Counted from the first letter of the stretch, positions 1-10,185 are shown. The stretch: 64,000 nucleotides of DNA from Ophiura sarsii (GCA_035610835.1 CM069446.1:1937001-2001000); one strand, 5' to 3'. Translations and numbers: made by a program. Notes: a model not told the origin generated them from the sequence alone.

Positions 1-1151
1 ATGAAACATGTGGTAAGAAGATTGCATAACATGACACCAGAAGCAGGTAAATACAATTTTTTCCCCTCGTAAGTATGATAAAAACACAATAACTTTAATC
101 CCTGTGTAATTTGATATATGTAGTTTAAGAGGAAAAAGTAAGGAGAGACAATTGAATAAAAAGTATACAAATATCAGTATTTCATATAGGCCTAGCCAAT
201 TTCATTGAAAAATGCCCAGTCAGTGAATCACTAATATTGCGGAAAAATCAAACAATTTAGGAAAAATCCAAGCAATTAACCAGTATGATAGCTAACTAAT
301 TACCTGAACTTATTCGCATGAAACCTGCAGAAAATATGCGCATGCGCAGACGGCAGATGATTTTGAACAGGGCCAAAAATGGCTAAAATCATGAAATTCA
401 CCAGATAAAAGCTTACTGTGCCTTCAAATTCTAATCAGAAATAATGAAAAATGCTTAAATTAATGTGTATAAATGTTGTGATAGTCAAAATGAAGATATA
501 CATGAATGTATCAATCAAAGATGTCTGCCACAACCTCTCTTATTACTGTTATCTTTAGAGCTACTAGATATGTATTGTTAAAGTAATTGTCACACAATTT
601 CAATAGTTTAAGGACATTTTATGAACAGCTCCTCTTGAAATCCTCACTATTATTGCTTTACATCCCACAACAATTTACTAAATTATAATCTCTCCATTGT
701 TCTTTATCCTTTGTTGTTTTCTAAGGTATATTATTGCGGATTTTGCTAAATAAAAGCGTATTTGAGATGGTCCCTTCTTGTTTGTATTAAGGAATTCCGA
801 TCTGAAAAAGAGTGTCAAACAGAGATAAATGTGTGTTCTAACTATGTGCCAGGTGTCATCTTTTTTATGCTTGCATTGCCGAGATATAGGCCTACGCAAA
901 TGTATCAATCAACCCATATTCAACATATTACATATTCAGCCAAATAATTGACAGATTTCAGTCAGTGTCTGAAACCTATTGTGTGTATGTTAATGACGTT
1001 ACATAACCAAAAGTATCTAATATTAATAATCCCAAAGTGTATTGTTTGAAAGACAAAGGTTCATACTTTGTATTAATCATATTATCCCTCAATAGAATCA
1101 CTCATGCATCCCATATTATGATCACTTTCATTATTTATTGAACGACCCTCG
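1..1151. other. Non-coding stretch upstream of gene 1
   Basis: No convincing coding region is seen. The stretch is AT-rich and may be the 5' UTR intron of gene 1, because a 3' splice acceptor ends at 1737. Possible donor-like sites lie at the very start of the window (GTAAGA near 13, GTAAAT near 46), but the first exon cannot be fixed because it may lie outside the window. Short open frames here show no family features. Confidence 0.4.
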
Positions 1152-1486
1152 TATGTGTGAAGTATAATGGCAATAACGTTTTCGGGAAGGGGAAGAGAGG
1201 AATGGTTGTGTATAAGCCTCGGGATTAGTTATGCCTGTTGCTATGTGTGAAGTGTGGAAATTACGTTTTCGGGAAGAGAAAGAGAGGAAGTGGTGTGTAT
1301 AAGCCTCGGGATTAGTTACACTCACTGATATGTGTGAAGTATGGCAATCATTTTCGGGGAAAAGGGAAAGAGAGGCATGGTTGTGTATAAGCCTCGGGAT
1401 GTGTTATACCCATTGCTATGTGTAAAGTATGTCAATAACTTTTTTGGGAAGGGAAAGAGAGGAATGGTTGTGTATAAGCTATGAGG
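1152..1486. repeat. Tandem repeat, four copies of an about 88-bp unit
   Basis: Units start near 1152, 1242, 1329 and 1417. Each begins TATGTGTGAAGTATGGCAAT, contains TTTTCGGGAAGGGAAAGAGA and ends near GTGTATAAGCCTCGGGAT. Copies differ by small indels and substitutions, so the duplication is not recent. It lies in the presumed 5' UTR intron of gene 1. Confidence 0.85.
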
Positions 1487-1737
1487 AGTGAGGTATAGTG
1501 TTTACAAGGCTCACCATAAAGGAGTAAAGGATGAATAAAGACTTGAAATTTCACTAAATCTGTAAATCGAAGTGAATTTAATATTTCTTATACTATTTTA
1601 AGAGCAGGCGAACCCTGTGGCATTTTCAGAGAGTACATTTCACAATTTTTTAATATTTGAAAATATGAATATATACCTTCTGCAATCATTTAACAAATCT
1701 GAATGACTGTTTTAACCGATTTTTCTCATCCCTTCAG

Positions 1738-1848
1738 GCAAACAAGACCGTAATACGAAAACCATATTGGACACGACAAGAACAAGAGCAAGACCATATT
1801 GGACACCCAGCTTTTTGTTTTGATTTCGTTAACACACACACCATCAGT
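1738..1848 (+). other. 5' UTR part of the gene 1 coding exon, with 3' splice acceptor
   Basis: A pyrimidine-rich run ending TTTTTCTCATCCCTTCAG (AG at 1736-1737) is a strong 3' splice acceptor 111 nt before the ATG. Genes 2 and 3 have equivalent acceptors 99 and 72 nt before their start codons, which supports a shared structure of a non-coding first exon, an intron, then one coding exon. Transcript data are not available here. Confidence 0.5.
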
Positions 1849-2502
1849 ATGCAGTCACAACTCTACAGTCCGCTATTGTTTATGACACTCATCAACATCA
1901 TCTTAGGATGCAGCGAACCCATAGGCTGGGTATCCCAAACCCTGGCTGGCCGTGCCAATGAAGCATTGCAGATTATTTACGGTAGCGTAGTCGGTGTCCA
2001 CGGTGCCACCATACCTGGAGCTCAACAATACACCGTAGAATTTGACGTGGGCTGCGTGTTGAAAGGCATTCCGATTGAAAAGACTATTAACATGACGGAG
2101 GTTAAGATCGACTGTGTTGATAGCAATATGCAGTATGGGGAGAGTTACATTGTATTCATCAATGTGCTTAGAGATGGTTACGGGCGTAACCGCTATGTAA
2201 CACACGATATCAATATCCAAGCTGCAGCGCAAAAAGCTTCTACAGAAAACTTTCAGATTATGAAGGAAATTGCAGGAATCAACACTTCCCAATGCAATTA
2301 TGAAGCCACAGTTGCTGGCCGACATGTCGGTACAGGTGGAGCTGCTGGTGATATGCCGTCCTCCGGGGCACCGTTGAGTTGTTTGAATGGAACAGATGTA
2401 GATTCTAAAGACTGTACTGGTGCAGGGAACACACTCAGCAAGATGAACGGTTACCTGTGGTTGCTTATGGCTTTGTATCTCGTTTGCACTCACAGTTTAT
2501 AA
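1849..2502 (+). CDS. Gene 1: secreted, probably GPI-anchored cysteine-containing protein (NTR/TIMP-like domain proposed)
   Basis: This 217-residue protein is of a kind I cannot name. Residues 1-20 form a hydrophobic signal peptide, and the predicted mature chain starts at Cys21-Ser22. The domain (about 21-150) has Trp28, the motif RANEALQIIYGSV (35-47), QYTVEFDVGCVLKG (60-73), Cys89, a strand GESYIVFINV (97-106) and Cys149. Cysteines 21, 69, 89, 149, 178 and 189 all have counterparts in gene 3. Possible N-glycosylation sites are Asn81, Asn145 and Asn180. A Gly/Ser-rich linker leads to a hydrophobic C-terminus (201-213), as expected for GPI attachment or a membrane anchor. The mature N-terminal Cys-Ser and the 69-residue spacing to Cys89 recall TIMP-type NTR domains; this is inference from pattern only. 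The ATG is chosen because it gives the signal peptide and has A at -3. Partial copies at 5642-5797 and 6966-7187 show that the locus was once duplicated. Confidence 0.85.
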   Translation: MQSQLYSPLLFMTLINIILGCSEPIGWVSQTLAGRANEALQIIYGSVVGVHGATIPGAQQYTVEFDVGCVLKGIPIEKTINMTEVKIDCVDSNMQYGESYIVFINVLRDGYGRNRYVTHDINIQAAAQKASTENFQIMKEIAGINTSQCNYEATVAGRHVGTGGAAGDMPSSGAPLSCLNGTDVDSKDCTGAGNTLSKMNGYLWLLMALYLVCTHSL

Positions 2503-2803
2503 TTATAACTTTTGTTGAAGAAAAGACACAAACAAAGATTACAGAAAATGATATCATTAACAACTTTAATGGTAATAATAGTTAAATCATTATGGCACGA
2601 CTATAAAATGCATTATCACTTTACACGCTGCAGGCGTTAGCAGACGACATTCCAACATTTCACAAAATGTTTCAAAAATGTCAACATTATTTAAATTCAT
2701 TACCATATTTGGAGACACCATGAGGAATTCATTAAAATAAGTACAAACATAGCTATAGTATTAGTCAAGTAATCCTTGAGATAGACTTTGAAATTTTGGG
2801 AAA

Positions 2804-2866
2804 GGTTTCTGAAAAAATGTGTTTCAACGCGCCATTAGTTTTACAAACACATTTTTTTCAGAAACT
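2804..2866. repeat. Short inverted repeat (hairpin)
   Basis: The left arm TTTCTGAAAAAATGTGTTT is mirrored by AAACACATTTTTTTCAGAAA about 20 nt later, and weaker pairing (ACTTTGAAA with TTCAAAGT) extends outside. It lies in the probable 3' UTR or flank of gene 1. Confidence 0.6.
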
Positions 2867-2998
2867 TCAAAGTTCGATATTGATCCCAACACGTACAATC
2901 CACCTTACCATCCCTCATAAGTCGAAGTTACTGTATGGATAAGGATTGACTTTTGCTGCTCAAAACGAGAGCTCAACGATTGAAATGTTTACAGATTA

Positions 2999-3004
2999 AA
3001 TAAA
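2999..3004 (+). terminator. Possible poly(A) signal for gene 1
   Basis: AATAAA lies 497 nt after the stop codon. It is the first canonical hexamer I noticed downstream. No transcript evidence is available, and AATAAA is common in such AT-rich DNA. Confidence 0.3.
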
Positions 3005-3041
3005 AATCCATAAATCATTAGATGAATTAAAAATATCAGAA

Positions 3042-3412
3042 AAAAGTGTACTTTAGGTCCCAGATTCTGGACTGTACTAGTATCGTCCGATACTGGTACA
3101 AAGTCAGTGTTCTAGTATCGGGCGATACTGGCACATATAAAATGTTCCAGTATCGGGCTATACTGGAACATGTTCTAGTATCGTTCAATACTGGGACAAA
3201 TCTCACTGGTATCACGTTCACCATTATCGCCCGATACTGGAACATAAAAACGTTCCAGTATCACTCGATACTGAAACACAATTTGGTATTCCAGTATCGA
3301 CCGATACTTAACAGTAAAATTGTACCAGTATCGACCGATACTGGCAACTTTTATGTTCCAGTATTGAACGCTTCTAGTATATACCAGTATCTGGGACCTA
3401 ATGTTCACTTTT
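3042..3412. mobile_element. TIR element filled with 20-bp palindromes at about 31-bp spacing
   Basis: The terminal inverted repeats are AAAAGTGTACTTTAGGTCCC on the left and the complementary form GGGACCTAATGTTCACTTTT on the right. The interior holds about ten near-copies of the palindrome CCAGTATCGNNCGATACTGG, recurring roughly every 31 bp and separated by short spacers containing variations of GTTCC/GGAAC. Residual pieces of a second copy lie at 5278-5626. No coding sequence is present, so it is non-autonomous. The element type is unknown to me. Confidence 0.7.
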
Positions 3413-3454
3413 CCCAATAGGAATTTATGAAATTAGGAAAATGGGGCTGGGGGT

Positions 3455-3690
3455 GATAGGGGATGTGGGGTTGGGGTGTCTTTGTGTTGGATCCCGGTAT
3501 CATTTCTGTGGTTCCCAGTGTTTTGGGTTCCAAGTTGTTTAAGTTGTGCTCAATGTATGTTAGGGGTTGGATGAGCGGTGTGGTGAATGAGGGTGAGGTG
3601 GGTTTACAAAATGTATTTTTCCAATGGTTCTGTATCATTTGGTGGTTCCAAGTGTTTTGGGTTCCGAGTTAAGTTGGCAAGACATGTGTG
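3455..3690. repeat. Degenerate G/T-rich tandem repeat, left part
   Basis: Repeated phrases such as GTGGTTCCCAGTGTTTTGGG followed by TTCCAAGTT recur at irregular spacing. The same phrases resume at 4449-4735 on the other side of the palindromic element, so that element split a pre-existing repeat. Confidence 0.55.
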
Positions 3691-3693
3691 TTA

Positions 3694-4446
3694 CACTCTT
3701 AGAAAAAATGGTTCATTTAAGAACCCTTTTTTGTCCCGCGGGGAGCACCTTTTGGCCAAAAAGGTTCTAAAAAGAACCTTAGAATGGTTCTTTGAAGAAC
3801 TTTCAAATTTTAAATAAGACCTAAAGGTATATTTACTTTTTTGTTTTTATGTAATATGCAAATTCAAGAGAAATGTAAACAAATTTAATCCTTTTCAACT
3901 GTTAAAAATCATTTCTTCTTGGCTAAAAACATTTTTTACCGTTTTACCAAGAACCATTGAGGGTTCTCCATAATTTTTTCCCAAAAGGTTCTTGAAGCTT
4001 GAGGAACCATTTTCTTGGCTAAAGAACCCTTTTAGAACCTTTTTTGGTTCTAAAAGGAACCCAATGAAATTTCTATAGGGTTCCTTTTAGAACCAAAAAA
4101 GGTTCTAAAAGGGTTCTTTAGCCAAGAAAATGGTTCCTCAAGCTTCAAGAACCTTTTGGGAAAAAATTATGGAGAACCCTCAATGGTTCTTGGTAAAACG
4201 GTAAAAAATGTTTTTAGCCAAGAAGAAATGATTTTTAACAGTTGAAAAGGATTAAATTTGTTTACATTTCTCTTGAATTTGCATATTACATAAAAACAAA
4301 AAAGTAAATATACCTTTAGGTCTTATTTAAAATTTGAAAGTTCTTCAAAGAACCATTCTAAGGTTCTTTTTAGAACCTTTTAGGCCAAAAGGTGCTCCCC
4401 GCGGGACAAAAAAGGGTTCTTAAACGAACCATTTTTTCTAAGAGTG
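3694..4446. mobile_element. 753-bp near-perfect palindromic MITE (fold-back), TA-flanked
   Basis: Two arms of about 369 bp are near-perfect reverse complements, separated by a spacer of about 15 bp around 4063-4077. The ends are CACTCTTAGAAAAAATGGTTC-like and are flanked by TA on each side (3692-3693 and 4447-4448), as in Tc1/mariner-type insertions. The arms hold repeated GGTTCT/AGAACC motifs. There is no coding sequence. The high arm identity suggests a young insertion or ongoing arm conversion. A transcript would fold into one long hairpin. Confidence 0.85.
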
Positions 4447-4448
4447 TA

Positions 4449-4735
4449 GGGTGTCGAGGCAGGTGGGGGAATGAGAGGCGGGAGTGTGTCCTCTTCCCTC
4501 AGTGTCATAGGTTCCAAGTTAAGTGTTTAAAAGTTTTCCATATACATGTATATGATGAGCGGGACAAAAATATTCTTTTTGGTGGTTCCCGATGTCATTT
4601 TGGTGGTTCCCAGTGTTTAAGGTTCCAAGTTATCTAGTGCTAGATACCTCGAGGTGAGGAGGCAGTGTGGTGAATAAGGGTATAGGGTTGAATTGACAAC
4701 AATGTTTTTAGTTGTTCCAAGTGTTTAGGGTTTCG
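4449..4735. repeat. Degenerate G/T-rich tandem repeat, right part
   Basis: This continues the phrases seen at 3455-3690 (GGTGGTTCCCAGTGTTT, GGTTCCAAGTTA). It is interrupted only by the palindromic MITE. Confidence 0.5.
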
Positions 4736-4901
4736 AGATGTTTAAGTGTATTCCTCATTTACCCTTAAAATGCATTCATGTCTACTAAATAATAAACTCG
4801 TTACCCCATCTTTGTTCTCATGCAATACGGAAAATATATATGGTTTCCAATATCACATGAGGCGGTACCCCGTATTGCATGAACAAACAGGGGATAATTA
4901 A

Positions 4902-5274
4902 AGGCATATTATGTGATCTTTTCCAGAGAGCGCCCTCTATTCACGATTTTTTTTAGAAAGTAGATTTTCTTGCAGATTTACATTTCTGATCATAAATCAT
5001 ACATACATTCCAAGTTACAGAGCGATACGATTCCTAATTACCTCGAAATCATGGTTTTAGAGTGAATTTAGAGTGAAAAATATAAACTGTCGGAATCCCG
5101 ACAGTTTATTTTCACTCTAAAACCATGATTTTGAAGTAATTAAGAATCGTATCGCCCTGTAACTTGGAATGTATGCATGATTTATGATCAGAAATGTAAA
5201 TCTGCAAGAAAATCTGCTTTCTATTTTTTTTTCGATGTTGAGGGCGTTCCCTGGAAAGATCACATAATATACCT
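4902..5274. mobile_element. Palindromic TTAA-type MITE, copy A
   Basis: The ends are AGGCATATTATGTGATCTTT on the left and AAAGATCACATAATATACCT on the right. TTAA precedes it (4898-4901) and TTAC, a one-base decay of TTAA, follows it. The arms are almost fully complementary around a centre at about 5090-5105. A close relative at 30806-31179 has a perfect TTAA duplication and an empty site elsewhere in the window, and another copy lies at 23005-23349. TTAA targets are typical of piggyBac- or Kolobok-like transposases, but no transposase is present here. Confidence 0.8.
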
Positions 5275-5277
5275 TTA

Positions 5278-5626
5278 CTAGTATCGCCTGATACTGGAAC
5301 ACTGACTTTGTACCAATATCGGACGATACTCGGTGTTCCAGTATCGGACGATTCTATACACACAGAAAACACTATGTAAAAAATTATGTAAATATAGAAC
5401 TCCATAATTATTATGTAAGAGTTTACATAAAACATGTAATATATACCCGTACCCAAGCTTGTGTAAATTCCTATGCAAAAGCTTATCACAACTGTTTACA
5501 TAGTATTATGGAGTTCTATTTTTACACAGATTATGTATTTTTTACATAATTTGTGTATTTTTTGTATATTATTTTTCTGTGTGTAGTAGGCCTACAGTCC
5601 CGAATCTGGGACCTAAAGTACACTTT
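5278..5626. mobile_element. Remnant of the 20-bp-palindrome TIR element, interrupted
   Basis: Palindromes of the CCAGTATCG/CGATACTGG type at 5278-5350 and a right terminus at about 5597-5626 (ATCTGGGACCTAAAGTACAC) match the element at 3042-3412. The left end is missing at the junction with the TTAA MITE, and the interior is split by a TA-flanked MITE at 5357-5585. Confidence 0.65.
5357..5585. mobile_element. TA-flanked MITE with CACACAGAAAA ends
   Basis: TA-CACACAGAAAA begins the element and TTTTCTGTGTG-TA ends it. The interior has further inverted pairs such as ATAGAACTCCATAA and TTATGGAGTTCTAT. It is inserted in the palindrome-rich remnant. The TA target suggests Tc1/mariner-type mobilisation. 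There is no coding capacity. Confidence 0.7.
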
Positions 5627-5641
5627 TCCCGGAAAAAGGTT

Positions 5642-5797
5642 TTGCATTGTATCTCGTTTGCACTGACCTTTTATAATTATGACTTTTATTAAAGAAAATA
5701 CATTATATACGAAGATTACAGAAAATAATATCATTAACAGTTTCAACATGCTCAATGGTAAACGTTTAATCATGATGGCATAACTCCAAAATGCATT
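5642..5797 (+). pseudogene. 3' end remnant of a gene 1 copy
   Basis: The sequence TTGTATCTCGTTTGCACT, a TTTATAATTATGAC-like stretch and the following AT-rich segment match the last codons and 3' UTR of gene 1 (about 2469-2616). Only the tail of the coding sequence is left. The equivalent of the more distal flank follows at 6503-6530 and 6848-6890, split by a transposon. Confidence 0.75.
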
Positions 5798-6530
5798 TCC
5801 AAGCCAGGTAGAATGTTTAAAGGCATTGAGAGATCCTTTGGGAAGGAAGCCAACAAACGTTTCATTAGTTGAATTTTCCCATAGCCTATAATATACGTAA
5901 TACATATGTACATGTACTTAATTACTACCACCTGAAATCATAGAGCGTAATTTGCCAGTTTTTCTTGTAAATTACATGATGAATTTGATAGTTTGTTTAA
6001 CTTCGGTGTAGGCCTGTAGTTCCTATCAAGATTAACAAAATTCCCCTACTTGTCGAAAGATTACTTCTACCAAATTTGTTTCATGTTTACCTATGTTTAC
6101 CATGAACATGAAGAATAACCAAAGAAGATTTTAAAGACACCACCACAATGCATTGCGTGTTTGCAAAAATGCCCTTAATCTGGTCTCCAATTCGTCTCGG
6201 TTCCCATGGACCTCTGTGTAGAGGCAGACAATCTACCGGTAGGCCACGGGGGGAAACCATACATGGCTCAGTATACTTCGCTATCTATATACCCTGGGGC
6301 CATTATTTATCGAAAAACTGCCGAGCCGGGTGACACAAGCACACCACATCGTAGTAATTCGTAGTACTCAAGAGTGTTAGGTTTAAGAAATGCACCTTTC
6401 CTTTCCGGGTATAAATCATTCAGGATCACCCTGTATCATATATCTAAACATAATTAATTTTGTGTGTGAGAGAAATCTCTCGGATCTCTCAATTCCCCCT
6501 TTAAGTTGACCATGATCTCAACACATACTA
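5798..6530. other. Intergenic, no gene recognised
   Basis: No coding signal is seen. The last 28 bases match the gene 1 downstream flank near 2880. The remainder is about 450 bp longer than the corresponding interval after gene 1, so an unidentified insertion is likely. Confidence 0.4.
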
Positions 6531-6672
6531 CAGTGGCGGATCCAGGATTAACATTTACGGGGGGCTGAACAAGGTTTTTTATTTGGTACCCCCCAAAAAA
6601 TCGTAAAAGGTCCCCAATTTTGTTTGCCGTCAGCTCGTGAAATTCTGCTAAGTGTGTGTGTGTGTGTGTGGT

Positions 6673-6708
<36 letters not shown>

Positions 6709-6842
6709 AGCGATGTGGTTGTCCCAAAACCGGCAAAAAAACACAAACGGCAAATGTACCCACGGAACCTACCTATGCCTCCACAAAAAAAAAGGTATTG
6801 TCAAATTTTACGGGGGGCGCCCGCCCCCTGTATCCGCCACTG
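6531..6842. mobile_element. MITE with CAGTGGCGGATCC ends and a poly(G) tract
   Basis: The ends CAGTGGCGGATCCAGG and CTGTATCCGCCACTG are inverted repeats flanked by TACTA on both sides (6526-6530, 6843-6847). The gene 1 flank near 2885-2920 shows the unfilled arrangement, confirming insertion. A run of 35 G (6673-6707) sits inside. The terminal sequence is of hAT type, although hAT elements normally duplicate 8 bp and only 5 bp match here. Confidence 0.75.
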
Positions 6843-6965
6843 TACTATCACCTCGCCACCATCCCTCACAAGTTGAAGTGACTCCCTATTTCGAAAGATA
6901 AACAGCACACTTGTTTATAAAATGAATTTAATTTTCAAAGTCCTCAAAATGGTTTTGATTCTCAT

Positions 6966-7187
6966 CCATTCGAAATGCGAAGGAACCAATAGCTGGACCT
7001 GGATAATCGTCTCAGGGCTGGACACCCCAAACCCTGGCTGGCCGTGCCAATGAAGTACTGCAGATTATTTACGGTAACGTAATCTGTGCCCACGGTGCCA
7101 CTATACCTGGAGCTCAACAATACACCGTAGAATTTGACGTGGACTGCACGTTGAAAGGCAATCCGATGGGAAAGACTATTAACATGA
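6966..7187 (+). pseudogene. 5'-half remnant of a second gene 1 copy
   Basis: From 7027 to 7187 the sequence is highly similar to gene 1 at about 1933-2093. It covers codons for ...LAGRANE, IIYG, the GAQQYTVEFDV motif and LKG, then runs into TAG. Upstream, a degraded start of the mature domain is recognisable, but the signal peptide is not intact. Homology stops abruptly at about 7187, just before the large inverted repeat. It reads as a duplicate truncated by insertion or deletion. Confidence 0.8.
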
Positions 7188-7240
7188 TTTAGTAGTGATT
7201 TTTGAAGTTAACAAAAATGTGTGACCCATACAACCACATA

Positions 7241-8952
7241 AACCCTGGGGTTGAGTCAGAAAGAACGGGCACTTTTTTTGGCGAAAGCGCCACAGAAATC
7301 TTAGGCTTGCATATTCAAATCTAAATACAGAGTTACAAAGACCACACAGTTGGCTTTCATTCAAAAAAAGATTTTTTGAATTCGAGCATTGCGTCTTGAA
7401 GTTGCAACTAAACATTGCACAATAAGAAAGTATCCACTTTTTTCGAGGCACCATGTGCTTAATTCTTAGGACCCTAAATAAATTCAACAAGTTGGAAAGA
7501 ACAGGAATTTTCTCCCGCGCATTTTTGACACCTCATTTGTCACAATAGTAGCCTATGTATCAATATTGATGAAGCGCTGGTCATTTGAATACAAAATGAT
7601 GCAGTATCCATTGTTGCACTTAGCATATAACAAAACAGTAAATCTAATAAAAGTGTACCTCCTTCTTTCTCTTTCTCCATGAAAAGACAATCATAATCCG
7701 AACATCTGACAACGTCAATCGTTTCCAACACCTCACTGTATCTACTGGTGTGAGACTCATCCTTTACAATGACCAGGATCATTCATGATGTTTTTTAAAT
7801 GTAAGCAAACACCTGTCTCTCCATTCCCGTGCAACCTTCCTTGTAACTCCAAATCGACGAGGAACTTCAATTCAGAAACTCGAGAAACTTTTCATTTAGA
7901 GAAAGAAGCGGTACATTTACTGTCTTGTTTACGCTGTTTTCACGGGTATAGGGTTAAGTGCAACAAGATCATTTTTTATTCAAACGAACTTTATCCTAAT
8001 ACCCATGAAAAGAGCGTAAACAAAACAGTAAATCTAAAGTGTACCACATCTTTCTCTCCATGAAAAGTGTCTGGAGTTTCTGTAACTGAAGTTGCTCTTC
8101 GATTTGGAGTTACAAGGAATGTTGCACGTCATGAATGATACTATAGTGATACAGGTGTTAAAACAATTGATGATGATGTGAGATATTCGGATAATGATTG
8201 TCTTTTCATGGAGAGAAAGAAGCGGTACACTTTAAATTTAATTAGATGTATACTGTTTTGTTAACGCTCTTTTTATGGGTAGGGTTAGGTGCAACAATGG
8301 AACTGCATCATTTGTTATTCAAATGACCACTGCTTCATCAATATTGATTCTATTGTGACAAATGAGGTGTCAAAATGTGCGGGAGGAAATGCCTGTTCTT
8401 TCCCATTTGTTGAAATTATTTCGGGTCCTAAGAATTAAACACAGGGCGCCTCGAAAAAATTGGATACTTTCTTTTTGTGCAGTGTTTATTTTAGTAGAAC
8501 CGGTATTTTAAAGCTATTCCACGGAATGCCAATAACACATAATATTGTTGACTACCTGATTCAAAGATGCTAATCAATGAAACTAGTGAAAACCATGAAA
8601 AGGCACATGAATGTTGTATCCAAATCTTAGAATTACTGGAAATAAACAGAACTGTGAAATTATGAGTAGGCTAATAGAAGCCTGAAATCAAGAAAGAAAA
8701 GTGAAAGGAGGCATATCTGCTGAATCAGGAGGCAAACCTCATTAGGATGCATTAAGGAATGGCTTCAAAAATTGGGGTTTTACTAAAATCAGTGTAAACA
8801 TGATAACGAAATGGTAAATTTTTAAAATTCTTCTTTTGAATGAAAGCCGAATTGTAGGTCTTTAGTGCTATCTTTGGTTTTGAATATGCATGCCTACATT
8901 TGTTTGTGACATTTTTGTGAAAAAGGTGCCCGTTCTTTCTGACTCACCCTGT
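7241..8952. mobile_element. Large imperfect inverted repeat (about 1.7 kb)
   Basis: The outer ends pair: GAGTCAGAAAGAACGGGCAC near 7253 with GTGCCCGTTCTTTCTGACTC near 8926-8945. Internal segments also pair, for example CCATGAAAAGACAATCAT (7677) with ATGATTGTCTTTTCATGG (ending 8211), and the core GTGCAAC (7829) with GTTGCAC (8121). The apparent centre drifts between about 7944 and 8099, so one arm has gained indels. No transposase was recognised. It may be a fold-back element or several nested inverted duplications. Confidence 0.65.
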
Positions 8953-10179
8953 AAACATGGTAAATGGATATTTCAGCTTGGTTTACGTTTAGGAATTCAT
9001 TCTAGTATTTCAGTAAATGATTATTTTCATTGTTAACCATCACCGGAACCTTCTTTATGACAATATTATAAATAACCATAGCAACCTTGGTTGTGTTTTT
9101 GCACTGGTCATGACTGCAGCAAAATAGGCCACGTGAAAATAGAAACCATAATAATTCATATCTATTTGAATCCACGGGTTGGATCTATAATCCATACTTT
9201 ATTAAAGGGGGCCACAGGCCAGGGGGTGTATGGATTTCAACTGGAATGGCCTATTGTTGTGATTCCTTGCTGATGATGGCCCGCTTCATGACAGTGTGAA
9301 GAGGAAGAACATAATAGGCCTACCAAATGGCAGGCAGGAGTTATAGAGAGAGGATTAGAGAAAGCTTCTTTTTCGGATTCGAACAGGGAATCTTTCGGAA
9401 AGACTATACAGGAGAACCTATAATATTAAAGGGGTATTACGACTAAGAGATGTGTTGAAGGCTGCACACTCAATTAGGATAAAACCGGGATTTCTACATG
9501 TTTACAATTGTATTACATACATAAAACGATTACACTTACAGCTATAAGGATTAAGAAAAATCAGTCGTCTTTGTGCAATAAAACGTCGTTTCAAAATATT
9601 CCATCCCCGGCTCGGACAGCATTTTATGGTTAACCGTGTTACGCTATATTTCTTTTCGATTCAAATTATATACAATATTACATAGAGGGCGTTTAAAAAA
9701 AGTTTCAATAAATAGCAATGATAAATAATATGTCAACATATTTCAACATTGTTTTAATCAAGTTTTGCTGCTTTTTTTGTGAGTAGAAACAACAATAATG
9801 GGCAATTATAATGATTATCAACAAAAAAATAAACATCTCTTAGTACACCTTTAGTTTGTGTACTTAATACACTCCATGCTTCAATGAAACTTCCGTTGTC
9901 ACTTGTCAGTGACATGTAGACCTTTTCAGTAGGGTGTTAAAGCAGTAAATCATTAAGAAATTCTAAGGTATCGTTACGGTAAATGCCCATTATGATACTG
10001 GTATGACACGCGACCACGATGTCCAAAAATAAATAAAACTGCACCTCAAATACTTGCCATATTTTATTTTGCGCCAGATAAAACCAGACGTGTGCTTCCC
10101 GACGCGACAGGTATTATCAAAATTATTGTAACAACCAGTGACTATTGTTCAACAGCAAACTACAATTTCAGCAATATTG
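8953..10179. other. Intergenic; one weak TTAA-type TIR candidate at about 9430-9849
   Basis: No gene is recognised. A segment from about 9430 (AGGGGTATTACGACTAAGAG, after TTAA) to about 9849 (CTCTTAGTACACCT, before TTAG) has imperfect inverted ends and a near-TTAA target. It could be an aged MITE. The rest is AT-rich without recognisable structure. Confidence 0.35.
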
Positions 10180-10185
10180 GTAAGT
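10180..10185 (+). promoter_or_regulatory. Candidate 5' splice donor for a non-coding first exon of gene 2
   Basis: GTAAGT follows ...GCAATATTG, matching the metazoan donor consensus. If used with the acceptor at 13018-13019 it would give a 2.8-kb 5' UTR intron. A short open frame (10092-10382) crosses this point but shows no domain. This is a candidate only. Confidence 0.3.

Larger units (their letters stand above)
2503..3041 (+). other. Gene 1 3' UTR and flank
   Basis: This is AT-rich sequence after the stop codon. The first part (to about 2616) and the stretch near 2880-2925 are duplicated at 5642-5797 and at 6503-6530 joined to 6848-6890. That marks them as part of the old gene-copy unit. 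A hairpin-capable inverted repeat sits at 2804-2866 and a possible poly(A) signal at 2999. Confidence 0.5.

Noticed and set aside
1903..2493. 196-residue minus-strand frame opposite gene 1, and a similar one opposite gene 3 (22433-22777)
   Set aside because: These are antisense shadows. The plus-strand frames have signal peptides, shared cysteines and paralogues.
6652..6901. Glycine-rich or proline-rich frames across 6454-6901 and near the array poly(G) runs
   Set aside because: They are translations of homopolymer G or C tracts inside MITEs or array units.
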